The translations under genes were made by a program, and so were the position numbers. This document shows, one piece after another, positions 8,654 to 18,773 of a DNA stretch of 64,000 nt. The stretch's first letter is position 1; each line of letters starts with the position of its first letter. The notes below the pieces were generated by a model. It had not been told where the DNA came from. It searched no databases and saw only the letters and a list, made by a program, of their open reading frames with translations. Origin of the DNA: Reichenbachiella sp. 5M10 (GTDB taxonomy: Bacteria > Bacteroidota > Bacteroidia > Cytophagales > Cyclobacteriaceae); contig NZ_MDGR01000007.1 in assembly GCF_002742335.1 (NCBI RefSeq), positions 3,600,501 through 3,664,500 on the forward strand, given 5' to 3'.

Positions 8654-11600
8654 TTAACCTTGCTTTTCGTTTTCCTTGTTTCTAATCTTCGTGAAGTACC
8701 AAACGTTTGGTTTCACAGAGAGCTCTTCCAATACATGGTAAGCTCTAGGCTCTTTCACTTCTGGTCCATTCTCACCTTCCTCTAGTTTCAACAACTTAGA
8801 GATTTTAGAATTAGGATCCTTCATATCACCGAAGACAAGCGCCTCGGTAGGACAAGAAGCCGCACATGCAGAAGTAATCTCACCATCCACTGGTCTTCTT
8901 CCTTCCATTTTTGCACTTAGCTTACCTGCCTGAATTCTCTGAACACAGAAAGAACACTTCTCCATGACACCTCTTGATCTCACCGTCACGTCTGGGTTCA
9001 ATACCATTTTACCCAAATCATTGTTCATTGAAGTGTTGTCCGGGAACTGATCATTGTCATGATATTTGAACCAATTGAACCTTCTTACTTTATATGGACA
9101 GTTGTTTGCACAATATCTCGTACCTATACATCTGTTGTAGGCCATTTGGTTGAGCCCCTCCGTAGAATGGTTGGTTGCTGCTACGGGACAAACCGTCTCA
9201 CATGGAGCATTGTTACACTGCTGACACATCATCGGTTGGAAAGTCACTTCTGGATTTTCAGCAGCTACTTCCATCTGAGCATTCTTAGCCATTGCGCCAT
9301 CAGTACCGTCCACAATCTCCTGATCGAAGCTATAGTACCTATCGATTCTCAACCATGTCATTTCTCTACGGTTGAGCACCTCTTCTTTACCCACTACAGG
9401 AACGTTGTTTTCTGCTTGACATGACACTGTACATGATCCACAACCCGTACATGAGTTCAAATCAATGGTCATCCCCCAGTGATGGTTTGGATACTCATGT
9501 CCAGACCATAAAGAAATTGCTCCTGGCTTTTCCTTACCTGAATAGGTTGAAATCATTGGGTTGTACCGGCCTGCTCCTGCATCCTTTTGGTACTTGGAAA
9601 GAATAGATTCTTGAATCACATTCTCTCTCCCCATATATGTCTGATGAGTTTGTGTTTGAGCTATACGATATTCTTCACCGCTCATTTCCACTTTGACACC
9701 AGAGGTAATATTCAAATCTTGCGTTCCTGACTTGTAGCTAATCAATGGGTAGGCGTTAACTCCTACACCGTTGGCTACTTTTCCACCCTTGGTTCTACCA
9801 AATCCGATTGCCACTCCAACAGTCCCTTTGGCCTGCCCTGGCTGCACCAATGCAGGCAACTTGAGTGACTGATTTCCTACAGTCAAAGTAACCAACTGAG
9901 TCTTCATATCTCCTAGAACAAGACCCAATTCCTCAGCCATAGCAGGAGAAATAGTCAGGTAATTGTCCCAAACCGCTTTAGTAATCGGATCAGGCATCTC
10001 TTGCAACCACGGGTTGTTCGCCTGAGTACCATTACCCACTGCATAGTTTTCATATACCGCGAGTTCAATCGCAGAACCAGTAGTAGTAACCGCAGCAGCT
10101 GCAGCACTCACATCCCCACTGAAGACCACAGCCTCACTTGATATTTCTTTTTCGATCACTCCATCTTGGAGCGTCTTATCCCAGAATCCTTGCACATCAC
10201 CAGATTGATCAGCCGTCCATCTTCCTTTCACATAGTCAAAGTAAGAGGTGCTATTTCCTGCCCACGCCAAGAAAGATTCTCCCGCTTGTCTTGTATCAAA
10301 CAACGGTGAAATGGTAGGTTGTGAAAAGCTAAACTTGCCCGTTACTGCCTCAAAATCATTCCATGACTCCAAATAGTGGTTATCAGGAGCAATCACCTGC
10401 ACCAAAGAAGCTGTCTCATCCTTACGATCGGAAGTAGAAAGCGTAAATTTCGCTTTCTTCAACCCCTCTGCCAATTGGGCCCCAAGAGCATGATCATAAA
10501 CTGGGTTACAGTTATAAAACAAAACTCCATCGTAGTTCCCTGCATTGAGACTCTTGATGAAGTTTACAATTTCTTTATCGTTTCCTTTTCTTGTATTGAC
10601 AACAGAAGATAAATCTATCGTAGTGCCATAGCACCCCAATAGGCTATTGATTCCATTGACAATCATTTGCACATTGGCATCATTTGATCCAGACACGATC
10701 AATGACTTCCCTTTGCTTGCCCAAAGATCCTTTGCTGCCCTGCCCAGTACTGCGGAGTCTGCTACTTTAGGAGCTGTAATCGATGAGGCTCCTGCTTTAG
10801 CCGCCAACAGGTTGTACAAGTTGGCAATGTACGCTGCCTGCTGAGAAGGTTTGATCGCTACACGATAATCAGCGTTTGACCCTGTCAATGAGAGATTGGA
10901 CTCAAATGAATACAATCTAGACATGGTCTTTTTCTTATCTGACAATTTTCTTGTTTGTGCAAATTGCTTGCTATGCAAAGTGTGATTCATCCAGTTGCCC
11001 AAGAAATCCGCATCAAATGACACGATCGTATCGGCTTGACTGAAATCATATGAAGGAACCACTCGCTTGCCAAAAGACTGCTCGTTGGCAGCTAGCATAC
11101 CACTGAAAGAAACTTGATCGTATTGAAAATGCTCAACACCTGCATACTTTGCTTTGAGTTCGTCGATAGCTGCTAACGTGGATGGAGAAAACACTGAGTT
11201 ACTCACCAAAGCAATTTTGCCCGCCGCAGAAAGCTTGGCTACCACTTCCTTGTCTAAATCAGCCCAAGTCGTAGCTTTTCCATTCAACTCTGGCCCTGTC
11301 AACCTTTCTTTATCATATAGAGAAAGTACAGAAGCCTCCACTTGTGATGAAGTCCCACCTGCACTGATACTTGAGAGCTTATTGCCACCTATCTTGATTG
11401 GTCTCCCCTCTCTTGTCTTCACCACTACACTACAATAATCGCTACCATTGACATAGGTCGATGCGTAGTAGTTAGGAATACCCGGATCCACATCCGTTGG
11501 CTTATTCAAGTAAGGGATAGCCTTTCTGACAGGAGTCTCACAAGCCGCCAGTGATGCCGCAGCAACACCAAAGCCCATCAACTTCAAAAAGTCCCTTCTA

Positions 11601-11734
11601 CTTGCACCATTTCCTTCAGATTCACCATTAATCGGCAAATACTCAGGAAATTCTTTTTCAGCATTTTTCTCGAATTCTGGATTTTTGGTCAATTCCTCTA
11701 ATCCTTTCCAGTATTGCTTTTTGGTTTCTTTCAT
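8654..11734 (-). CDS. actB: Alternative Complex III iron-sulfur subunit ActB (molybdopterin-oxidoreductase-like, Tat signal)
   Basis: This 1026-residue periplasmic subunit fuses two modules. Residues about 45-70 hold a twin-arginine signal (SRRDFLKLMGF) that ends in LAAC, so it is probably both Tat-exported and lipid-anchored. The middle (about 75-700) resembles a molybdopterin oxidoreductase catalytic fold; ActB proteins are known to lack the cofactor. The C-terminal module has ferredoxin-type Cys clusters for [Fe-S] centres: CTGCGSCTVSC (near 760), CQQCNNAPCETVCP (near 840), CIGTRYCANNCP (near 868) and CSFCVQR (near 930), with SACAASCP later. It lies between actA (36 nt) and actC (14 nt). 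Confidence 0.96.
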   Translation of the reverse strand: MKETKKQYWKGLEELTKNPEFEKNAEKEFPEYLPINGESEGNGASRRDFLKLMGFGVAAASLAACETPVRKAIPYLNKPTDVDPGIPNYYASTYVNGSDYCSVVVKTREGRPIKIGGNKLSSISAGGTSSQVEASVLSLYDKERLTGPELNGKATTWADLDKEVVAKLSAAGKIALVSNSVFSPSTLAAIDELKAKYAGVEHFQYDQVSFSGMLAANEQSFGKRVVPSYDFSQADTIVSFDADFLGNWMNHTLHSKQFAQTRKLSDKKKTMSRLYSFESNLSLTGSNADYRVAIKPSQQAAYIANLYNLLAAKAGASSITAPKVADSAVLGRAAKDLWASKGKSLIVSGSNDANVQMIVNGINSLLGCYGTTIDLSSVVNTRKGNDKEIVNFIKSLNAGNYDGVLFYNCNPVYDHALGAQLAEGLKKAKFTLSTSDRKDETASLVQVIAPDNHYLESWNDFEAVTGKFSFSQPTISPLFDTRQAGESFLAWAGNSTSYFDYVKGRWTADQSGDVQGFWDKTLQDGVIEKEISSEAVVFSGDVSAAAAAVTTTGSAIELAVYENYAVGNGTQANNPWLQEMPDPITKAVWDNYLTISPAMAEELGLVLGDMKTQLVTLTVGNQSLKLPALVQPGQAKGTVGVAIGFGRTKGGKVANGVGVNAYPLISYKSGTQDLNITSGVKVEMSGEEYRIAQTQTHQTYMGRENVIQESILSKYQKDAGAGRYNPMISTYSGKEKPGAISLWSGHEYPNHHWGMTIDLNSCTGCGSCTVSCQAENNVPVVGKEEVLNRREMTWLRIDRYYSFDQEIVDGTDGAMAKNAQMEVAAENPEVTFQPMMCQQCNNAPCETVCPVAATNHSTEGLNQMAYNRCIGTRYCANNCPYKVRRFNWFKYHDNDQFPDNTSMNNDLGKMVLNPDVTVRSRGVMEKCSFCVQRIQAGKLSAKMEGRRPVDGEITSACAASCPTEALVFGDMKDPNSKISKLLKLEEGENGPEVKEPRAYHVLEELSVKPNVWYFTKIRNKENEKQG

Positions 11735-11770
11735 TTTATGATATCTATCCCAAATATTCTTTTCAAATAA

Positions 11771-13039
11771 TTAATAGTGACACTTAGCGCACTCAAGTCC
11801 GCCATTGTCTTCAACCTTCATTGGTTCTTTGCTATGCTCAGCATGCAATTCGACTAGGTTGTCATAGTATTCATTGCCTTTGGCATTGATATCAGTCTCT
11901 CTATGACAGTTGATACACCATCCCATAGTCAAAGGAGCATATTGATACACCACGTCCATCTCCTCGATAGGCCCATGACATGTTTGACACTCTATTTCGC
12001 CTACAGCGACGTGTTGGGAGTGATTGAAATATGCCAAATCCGGCAAATTGTGAATTCTCACCCATTCAATTGGTTGATTATTTTCCACAGCAGCATATAT
12101 CTTCTGGATCTCTGGAGATTCCGTCTTGATGGCTGAGTGACAATTCATACAGATGTTAGGTGAAGGGATATTAGCATTTTTACTCTTTCTCACCCCCGTG
12201 TGACAGTAGTTACAATCGATTTGATTGTCTCCTGCATGGATTTTGTGAGAGAATGCAATAGGCTGAGTAGGTTCATAACCTTGCTGCACACCGATAGTAA
12301 ACAAACCATCGATGACTGCCTTCAGTACGATCGCAGTAAATATGAATGCAACCAATCCTAAGAAAGCATTGCTCTTGACCAATGCGCCTACATCGAATGT
12401 TTGACTTACAATTTCTTGATCTTCTTCAGCTAGACCATCCTTCTGTGCCAAATACTTCTTCAACAAAGAGATGATCATCGCCAGCACCACAAGGATCAAT
12501 ACCAAGATGATCATAATAGCAATCATCAGTACATTGACCAAACCAGAAGGCTCCTCTACAGCAGCAGACGCTCCTCCAGCATCAGTCGTAGCGACTGCTG
12601 CTGCCTCAGGTGCTTTGTTTGATTCTGCTTTGAGATAAGCCACTATCGACAGTATCTCGTCATCAGAAAAATCAAAAGATGTCATTTCAGTTTTATTGTA
12701 CTCCTCGTACAACTTCACTGCATATTCATCTCCTCCCTTGATTACTTTCTGAGAATTTTGGACAAACGCCGTAATCCACGCAACATCTCTCCGCTTGTGC
12801 ACGTCCTTGAGTGCAGGACCAACTACTTTTTCATTGACCGCATGACATACCGTACAATTGGCCTTGAACAATTTTTCTCCGCTAGATATTACTGCCTCAT
12901 CGCTCGGTATATCACCACCGGCTTCTTGCGCCACAGCTACATTTTGAGTCAATAAAACTGAAAAAATTAGTGATAGGAACAACACGCACTTGAAGGTGTT
13001 ACGCCCCTTAATAGAATAGTAACTATATTTTTTTAACAT
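11771..13039 (-). CDS. actA: Alternative Complex III multihaem cytochrome c ActA with an extra N-terminal monohaem domain
   Basis: First gene of the respiratory operon. I start at the Met at 13039 (422 residues): the upstream in-frame Met at 13105 lies on the promoter -33 element (13103-13106). The protein has a signal sequence (about residues 1-38), a small cytochrome-c domain with CTVCH (near 60), a membrane helix (about 165-193), a second helix (about 225-250), and a C-terminal part with five motifs: CNYCH, CMNCH, CQTCH, CINCH and CAKCH (the last at the C-terminus). The five C-terminal haems are the usual ActA set; the N-terminal domain adds a sixth haem. ActA passes electrons from ActB to ActE or the oxidase. 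Confidence 0.94.
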   Translation of the reverse strand: MLKKYSYYSIKGRNTFKCVLFLSLIFSVLLTQNVAVAQEAGGDIPSDEAVISSGEKLFKANCTVCHAVNEKVVGPALKDVHKRRDVAWITAFVQNSQKVIKGGDEYAVKLYEEYNKTEMTSFDFSDDEILSIVAYLKAESNKAPEAAAVATTDAGGASAAVEEPSGLVNVLMIAIMIILVLILVVLAMIISLLKKYLAQKDGLAEEDQEIVSQTFDVGALVKSNAFLGLVAFIFTAIVLKAVIDGLFTIGVQQGYEPTQPIAFSHKIHAGDNQIDCNYCHTGVRKSKNANIPSPNICMNCHSAIKTESPEIQKIYAAVENNQPIEWVRIHNLPDLAYFNHSQHVAVGEIECQTCHGPIEEMDVVYQYAPLTMGWCINCHRETDINAKGNEYYDNLVELHAEHSKEPMKVEDNGGLECAKCHY

Positions 13040-13075
13040 CAGTTTTTGCTTTCCTTTTATACAAAAAAGTGGATG

Positions 13076-13106
13076 CAAATGTAGGCACGGGTTTTTCAAT
13101 TTCAAA
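13076..13106 (-). promoter_or_regulatory. Promoter of the act-cox-cta operon
   Basis: Reading the minus strand, TTTG (13106-13103) is followed by a 19-nt spacer and TACATTTG (13083-13076). This matches the Bacteroidota primary-sigma consensus TTTG-N19-TAnnTTTG exactly. Transcription should start near 13070, about 30 nt before the actA Met at 13039. The TTTG is itself part of a second TAnnTTTG-like box (TACCTTTG, 13110-13103), so two overlapping promoters are possible. Confidence 0.75.
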
Positions 13107-13110
13107 GGTA

Positions 13111-13426
13111 GAATTCGCGCTAAAAACCCATTGTTTCTCGCAACCTCCCTTCAAACATACGTTATTTATTGATTCACAGTGTTTTACATTTAATTTCTAA
13201 GTAGTAAATAGCGTTTATTTAGAACTATTACAAATAGAATATTCATCCTGATTAACACACCGTTCTCTTGCCAGTAAAACAACAATAATATATCGATGAT
13301 TGGGAACAAATACATCTAAATACTATAGCTCTTAGGGTGACCACTCAAACTACCTCAAGCCTATGCCTAAAATGAACGACTCAAATGACTGGCAGCTAGC
13401 GGTCAGACCTACACCGAAACGAGTGA
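13111..13426. other. Intergenic region between actA and the ACT-domain gene
   Basis: I see no gene here. It is AT-rich, as expected upstream of a strongly expressed respiratory operon. It contains one more -7-like box on the minus strand (TATGTTTG, 13159-13152) without a clear -33 partner, which may give a second, weaker operon promoter. No tRNA, riboswitch fold or long repeat was recognised. Confidence 0.6.
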
Positions 13427-14098
13427 CTAAATCTCACTATCGTCGGTTTTGATCTTCATCAAAACCGAAAATGCTTCATTTATATTTTTGGATTCCACCA
13501 CGATTGAAAATTCGTTTGATGTAGAAATCACCTCAATGATATTGATCCCATACCAAGCGATCATTTTGAATATATAATAGTACAACCCATAAGCTCGAAC
13601 ATTGGAAGCCTTGAGCATAACTGTCGCTGAGCTCAAGTCACGATTGCCTGTCAGATATTGCTCCTTTTTGAATATCTGCTCCACCCGCTCCGATATATTG
13701 TCACTGATAATGAGTGTACGCTCATACATTCCCTGTGTAAACGAACAATAGGTATCCGGCACATTTTGTATTTCGTGTAGCAATCTCGTCTGATTTTCCG
13801 TCAAGGTAGACGAATTCACATACGTATAGGTGGACAAACCAGACCGAACAAATATATCTCCGATATGTGCTCTAAAATTCTTGGGGTTCAGATTGAGCGA
13901 ATTCATTCCCATCGTAGAGCGCCTCTTGAGCGCCATAAGTATAGATGCCTCTGTCGCTTCTTTCATCAGACCTTTGGAGACGAAAGGCTGCAACATTCGC
14001 GCTAAAGACGAGTAATTGATCAACCCCGCATTCATGGCTTCCTCTACAAACGGCATTTTACGGATACCTTCTTCAACAATATCAGATATTTTTTTCAT
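13427..14098 (-). CDS. Aspartokinase-type ACT-domain protein without a kinase domain
   Basis: A 223-residue soluble protein. The N-terminal half (about 1-100) is helical and looks like a winged-helix arrangement: SDIVEEGIRKMPFVEEAMNA is followed by a segment ending LMALKRR. The C-terminal half (about 140-220) resembles an aspartokinase regulatory ACT domain, with SATVMLKASNVRAYGLYYY then IAWYGINIIEVISTSNEFSIVV. No nucleotide-binding or aspartokinase catalytic sequence is present. It is divergently transcribed from lysA (111 nt between starts), the last gene of the aspartate-derived DAP/lysine pathway, so sensing an amino acid and regulating lysA is an attractive but unproven role. I do not know a named family for the whole protein. 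Confidence 0.75.
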   Translation of the reverse strand: MKKISDIVEEGIRKMPFVEEAMNAGLINYSSLARMLQPFVSKGLMKEATEASILMALKRRSTMGMNSLNLNPKNFRAHIGDIFVRSGLSTYTYVNSSTLTENQTRLLHEIQNVPDTYCSFTQGMYERTLIISDNISERVEQIFKKEQYLTGNRDLSSATVMLKASNVRAYGLYYYIFKMIAWYGINIIEVISTSNEFSIVVESKNINEAFSVLMKIKTDDSEI

Positions 14099-14173
14099 TC
14101 TGTTAAGAAATTAACACGATGCAAAGTATATGAAAATATTTCACATTTATTTCACAGCCCCCACGCTAAAAAA

Positions 14174-14181
14174 TACTTTTG
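14174..14181 (+). promoter_or_regulatory. -7 box of lysA
   Basis: TACTTTTG matches TAnnTTTG and ends 28 nt before the lysA ATG. I found no exact TTTG/TTTA at the usual distance, so this could be an activator-dependent promoter. The neighbouring ACT-domain gene on the other strand is a candidate partner. Confidence 0.5.
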
Positions 14182-14209
14182 TTGAACCAAAAGTGTAAAT
14201 ATTAAAGAA

Positions 14210-15382
14210 ATGGCTATTCAAACACCTTTTTATTACTACGACATAGAATTATTAGAAGCTACGCTCCAGTCTCTCACTGACGCCGTCCCTAGCTCTAACT
14301 TCAAGGTGCATTATGCGATCAAAGCAAACGCCGAAGACCGCATACTGAAAACCATACGCAAATATGGGCTTGGAGCGGACTGTGTCAGTGGCAATGAAAT
14401 CACAAAAGCACTATCTTGTGGATTTGAAGCCAATGAAATCGTCCTTGCAGGAGTAGGTAAAAGTGATGCAGAACTGCACACGGCCATTTCCAATGGCATC
14501 CACAGTATCAATTGTGAATCTATTGAAGAGCTAGTCGTTATCAACGAAATCGCAGAACAAAACAACCGAGTGGCTAATATCTCGTTTCGAATCAACCCAA
14601 ATGTAGATGCCAAAACGCACCATAAAATCACCACTGGACTCAGTGAAAACAAATTTGGTATCCCAATAAGTGAGGTAAGCAGGGCCATCGCAGAAATCAG
14701 AAAAATGCCTTTTCTATCCTTATCAGGGATTCATTTTCATATCGGTTCACAAATTTTATCGATGGACCCGTTCATCAAACTATGCAACCAAGTCAATACA
14801 CTCTTGGATGAAATCGAAGCGGAAGGAATCAACCTAGAGCACATCAATGTAGGCGGAGGTTTGGGTATCGACTATTTGACACCTGACGAAAACCCTATTC
14901 CTGATTTTGAAAAATACTTCGCAGTATTCCACGAGCATCTGAATGTCAGAGAGAATCAGACCGTTCATTTTGAACTAGGCCGATCAGTGGTTGCTCAATG
15001 TGGCTCTTTGATTTCTAAAGTACTCTATGTCAAAAAAGGTGCGACCAAAAATTTCGCGATCATCGACGCTGGCATGACCGAATTGATCCGTCCTGCACTC
15101 TATGACTCATACCACGAAATCGAAAATATCACGGCAGATGCTGCTCTTGGCCAAGATAATTACTCCGTAGTAGGACCAATTTGCGAAAGTTCTGATGTTT
15201 TCGGTGAATTAGAAATGCCTATTACGAAAAGAGGTGATATATTGCAGATCAAATCAGCGGGAGCCTACGGACAAGTCCTCAGTTCCAACTACAATTTGAG
15301 AGATAGTGCACTAGCGTATTACTCAGACGAAAATGACTTAAAGAGCTACATCGGACAAACAAAAGAGTCCGCCTTGGCCTAA
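14210..15382 (+). CDS. lysA: Diaminopimelate decarboxylase
   Basis: PLP enzyme (390 residues) that decarboxylates meso-diaminopimelate to L-lysine. It has the fold-III barrel motif VHYAIKANAED with the PLP Lys near residue 38, HIGSQI near 177, GGGLGIDY near 220, and CESSDVFG near 325 contributing the catalytic Cys of the other subunit. Length is slightly short of the usual 400-420 but no motif is lost. It is transcribed alone, divergent from the ACT-domain gene and ended by a hairpin at 15415-15443. Confidence 0.96.
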   Translation: MAIQTPFYYYDIELLEATLQSLTDAVPSSNFKVHYAIKANAEDRILKTIRKYGLGADCVSGNEITKALSCGFEANEIVLAGVGKSDAELHTAISNGIHSINCESIEELVVINEIAEQNNRVANISFRINPNVDAKTHHKITTGLSENKFGIPISEVSRAIAEIRKMPFLSLSGIHFHIGSQILSMDPFIKLCNQVNTLLDEIEAEGINLEHINVGGGLGIDYLTPDENPIPDFEKYFAVFHEHLNVRENQTVHFELGRSVVAQCGSLISKVLYVKKGATKNFAIIDAGMTELIRPALYDSYHEIENITADAALGQDNYSVVGPICESSDVFGELEMPITKRGDILQIKSAGAYGQVLSSNYNLRDSALAYYSDENDLKSYIGQTKESALA

Positions 15383-15414
15383 AATACTGAATAAGTAGTT
15401 TAACGACTCGGAAA

Positions 15415-15443
15415 GGGCAGAAGTGATTCTGCTCTTTTTTTTT
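15415..15443 (+). terminator. Rho-independent terminator of lysA
   Basis: An 8-bp stem GGGCAGAA / TTCTGCTC (one G-T pair) with loop GTGA is followed by a run of T (about nine). Confidence 0.85.
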
Positions 15444-15540
15444 ACCCTACTCACCCAGGAAACAAAGCCCCTCTCTGCCCTTCTCCTTCTCAAATGACTA
15501 AACAACATCAAAGGAGTAAAGGAATAAAGTACGAATCGTA

Positions 15541-15548
15541 TATCTTTG
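15541..15548 (+). promoter_or_regulatory. -7 box upstream of the GNAT acyltransferase gene
   Basis: TATCTTTG followed by GCGCG is a good TAnnTTTG box, 40 nt before the ATG at 15589. No exact -33 element is seen at the usual distance. Confidence 0.5.
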
Positions 15549-15588
15549 CGCGATGTTCCAGTTTCTGACCCATGCCTAATCACACCTG

Positions 15589-16710
15589 ATGACGACAATC
15601 AAACAAGCAACAAGCAAACAAGACATTAAGCAATTCATTGATTTCCCACATGACTTGTATGCGAATGACCCACAATATGTCCCCGAGCTATTTATGGCGC
15701 AAAAAGAAATGCTCGACAAGAAACAATTCCCGTTTTTTCAGCATTCTGAGGCAGACTTCTTTTTGGCTTATCAGGGGAGCAAAGTCGTCGGCCGTATAGC
15801 AGCTATCAAAAACAACAACTACATCAACTACACCGACAATCATGTGGGGCATTTCGGTTTTTTTGATGTCATCGAGGACTATGAAGTAGCACAAGCACTT
15901 TTTGATACGGCTAAAAACTGGATCACAGACAAAGGCCTTCAGCTCATGGGTGGCCCGTACAACTTCTCTACCAACGAGTCTTGTGGAGTACTCGTCGAGG
16001 GATTTGACCTCCCCCCTACCCTGATGATGACGTACAACAAACCGTATTATTCCGAATTCATGGAAAAATATGGGTTTGAGTTGGATATGGATTTACTCTC
16101 ATATCAAATCTACACCAATGACGTACCCGAAAAGCTCACCCGAATGTCTGGCTTGATCTATGATAGATTGGTAACCAAAGGCATCACTATTCGCAAAGCC
16201 AACCTCAAGAAGTTTGACGAAGAGGTAGATAAACTCTACTATGTCTACAACAAGGCGTGGGAAAAGAACTGGGGGTTTGTCCCAATGACAGAAGCAGAAT
16301 TCAAACATTCGGCAAAAGACCTCAAGCTCATCGCAGATCCAGATTTCTTGCTGATAGCCGAAGCAGAAGGGCAACCTGTTGCATTTTCGCTTAGTCTACC
16401 TGACCTCAATCAACCTCTAAAACGGCTCAAAAAGGGCCGATTGTTTCCTTTTGGAATATTTAAACTACTTTATTTCAAAAGAAAGATAAATCGAGTGAGG
16501 GTAATCACCCTTGGAATTGTCGAACAATATAGGAAGCTAGGTATTGATGCTTACTTCTATGCCAAGGCCTTTGAAGAATGTAAAAACAAAAACTACGAAT
16601 ACGGAGACGCCTCTTGGATTCTAGAAAACAACGAAATGATGAATAAAGCGTTGAAGAACATCAACGGAAAAATATATAAAAAGCACAGATTGTATAAAAA
16701 AGCAATCTGA
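15589..16710 (+). CDS. GNAT-fold N-acyltransferase, candidate lipid N-acyltransferase
   Basis: A 373-residue soluble or peripheral protein with a GNAT fold in two parts. The N-terminal part (about 1-130) includes AYQGSKVVGRIAAI near 63, a typical GNAT beta-strand pair. The C-terminal part (about 180-373) has LIAEAEGQPVAFSLSL and ITLGIVEQYRKLGIDAYFY (about 308), the acyl-CoA or acyl-ACP binding strand and turn. It lies 81 nt upstream of an alpha-oxoamine synthase that probably makes a sphingoid or sulfonolipid base. Bacterial ceramide synthase (bCerS, known from Caulobacter) is also a GNAT-type protein of about this size, so N-acylation of the long-chain base is a reasonable guess. This rests on context and length; the substrate cannot be read from the sequence. 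Confidence 0.7.
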   Translation: MTTIKQATSKQDIKQFIDFPHDLYANDPQYVPELFMAQKEMLDKKQFPFFQHSEADFFLAYQGSKVVGRIAAIKNNNYINYTDNHVGHFGFFDVIEDYEVAQALFDTAKNWITDKGLQLMGGPYNFSTNESCGVLVEGFDLPPTLMMTYNKPYYSEFMEKYGFELDMDLLSYQIYTNDVPEKLTRMSGLIYDRLVTKGITIRKANLKKFDEEVDKLYYVYNKAWEKNWGFVPMTEAEFKHSAKDLKLIADPDFLLIAEAEGQPVAFSLSLPDLNQPLKRLKKGRLFPFGIFKLLYFKRKINRVRVITLGIVEQYRKLGIDAYFYAKAFEECKNKNYEYGDASWILENNEMMNKALKNINGKIYKKHRLYKKAI

Positions 16711-16791
16711 ATCGAGTAAAATCAAATAACAACAGTTGTGTGTATCTTATCTTTAGGCCAAATACACGCAAATAGTAAACTGACTTATTGA

Positions 16792-18018
<1,227 letters not shown>

Positions 18019-18030
18019 AAAAAGTCATAT

Positions 18031-18064
18031 AAAAAGGGGTGAACAATGATTCTCCCCTTTTTTC
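18031..18064. terminator. Bidirectional terminator between the oxoamine synthase gene and the DUF6048 gene
   Basis: AAAAAGGGG and CCCCTTTTTT flank a loop, with GAA/TTC pairs inside the stem. A/T tracts on both sides let it act for the plus-strand gene ending at 18018 and the minus-strand gene ending at 18084. Confidence 0.8.
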
Positions 18065-18083
18065 TTGTTCGTATCGTCCCTCC

Positions 18084-18773
18084 CTATTCTTTCAAATGCA
18101 CCCTTTTGGGTTTGGTTTCTATGGGCTTCTTTCGAAACCCAAACCGATAGGTAATGTAATAATTGAACCCAAACACACTACTCTTGTCCGCTTGACCGTA
18201 GCCTGGAATCTCATAAGGCTGCAACACTTCATAATCAGACATCCACTTGGCTAACTTGAAACGAACGGTATAGCCCAAAAACAAAGGCCCCACTATTCGT
18301 ACGTTTAATCCCATCATCGCTTCCATCCAATTGGCGCTCATCCCCTTGTTCTCGTAAGACAAATCCACATTATCCCAATCATCACCTACCACAAAATAAT
18401 TGATCTCGTCTGTAAAACTAGAATGGGCATACATCAGCCCAAAATAAATACTACTCCTAATTTTACTATAGGGAGTAAAATTCACTTGAGGACCTACTCT
18501 AAAAAAATTACCTGAACTCTGATAGTCAAAATTCTCACCATCAGAGTTCAGGTTGCTCCTGCCCCAGTCCACAGCCATGTAGAAATGATCAAAATCAACT
18601 TTCGCTTGAAATTCTGTCTGCACGTCACCAGACACCAACCTGGCCATACCCACGACATCTGCGGACAAAAACAACTCTGACGGCTTCCAATCTCGCACCC
18701 GCTTCTCTTGAGCCAAACCACTCAAAGCAGAAAGCAATAAGACACAACTAATTATATATTTTAATATTCTCAT
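18084..18773 (-). CDS. DUF6048 family outer-membrane beta-barrel protein
   Basis: A 229-residue exported protein. The signal sequence (about 1-21) ends LSGLAQ. The rest alternates hydrophobic and polar residues as in a small outer-membrane barrel, for example YFGLMYAHSSF and NYYITYRFGF near the C-terminus. It matches my memory of DUF6048, which in Bacteroidota usually sits beside a DUF6452 lipoprotein, as here. Its start overlaps the DUF6452 gene by 26 nt, so the two are probably coupled. Function unknown; the pair may act together at the outer membrane. Confidence 0.82.
   Translation of the reverse strand: MRILKYIISCVLLLSALSGLAQEKRVRDWKPSELFLSADVVGMARLVSGDVQTEFQAKVDFDHFYMAVDWGRSNLNSDGENFDYQSSGNFFRVGPQVNFTPYSKIRSSIYFGLMYAHSSFTDEINYFVVGDDWDNVDLSYENKGMSANWMEAMMGLNVRIVGPLFLGYTVRFKLAKWMSDYEVLQPYEIPGYGQADKSSVFGFNYYITYRFGFRKKPIETKPKRVHLKE

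Noticed and set aside
13040-13105. Longer ActA start at 13105
   Set aside because: The Met codon lies on the promoter -33 element and the added residues do not form a signal sequence.
13427-14098. Truncated aspartate kinase
   Set aside because: The frame is intact with its own start and the N-terminal half is unlike a kinase, so a separate ACT protein is more likely than a broken gene.
15553-15579. Eight-codon upstream reading frame (MFQFLTHA) before the GNAT gene
   Set aside because: The transcription start expected from the -7 box at 15541-15548 falls at or after its ATG, and no regulatory pattern such as repeated codons is seen.
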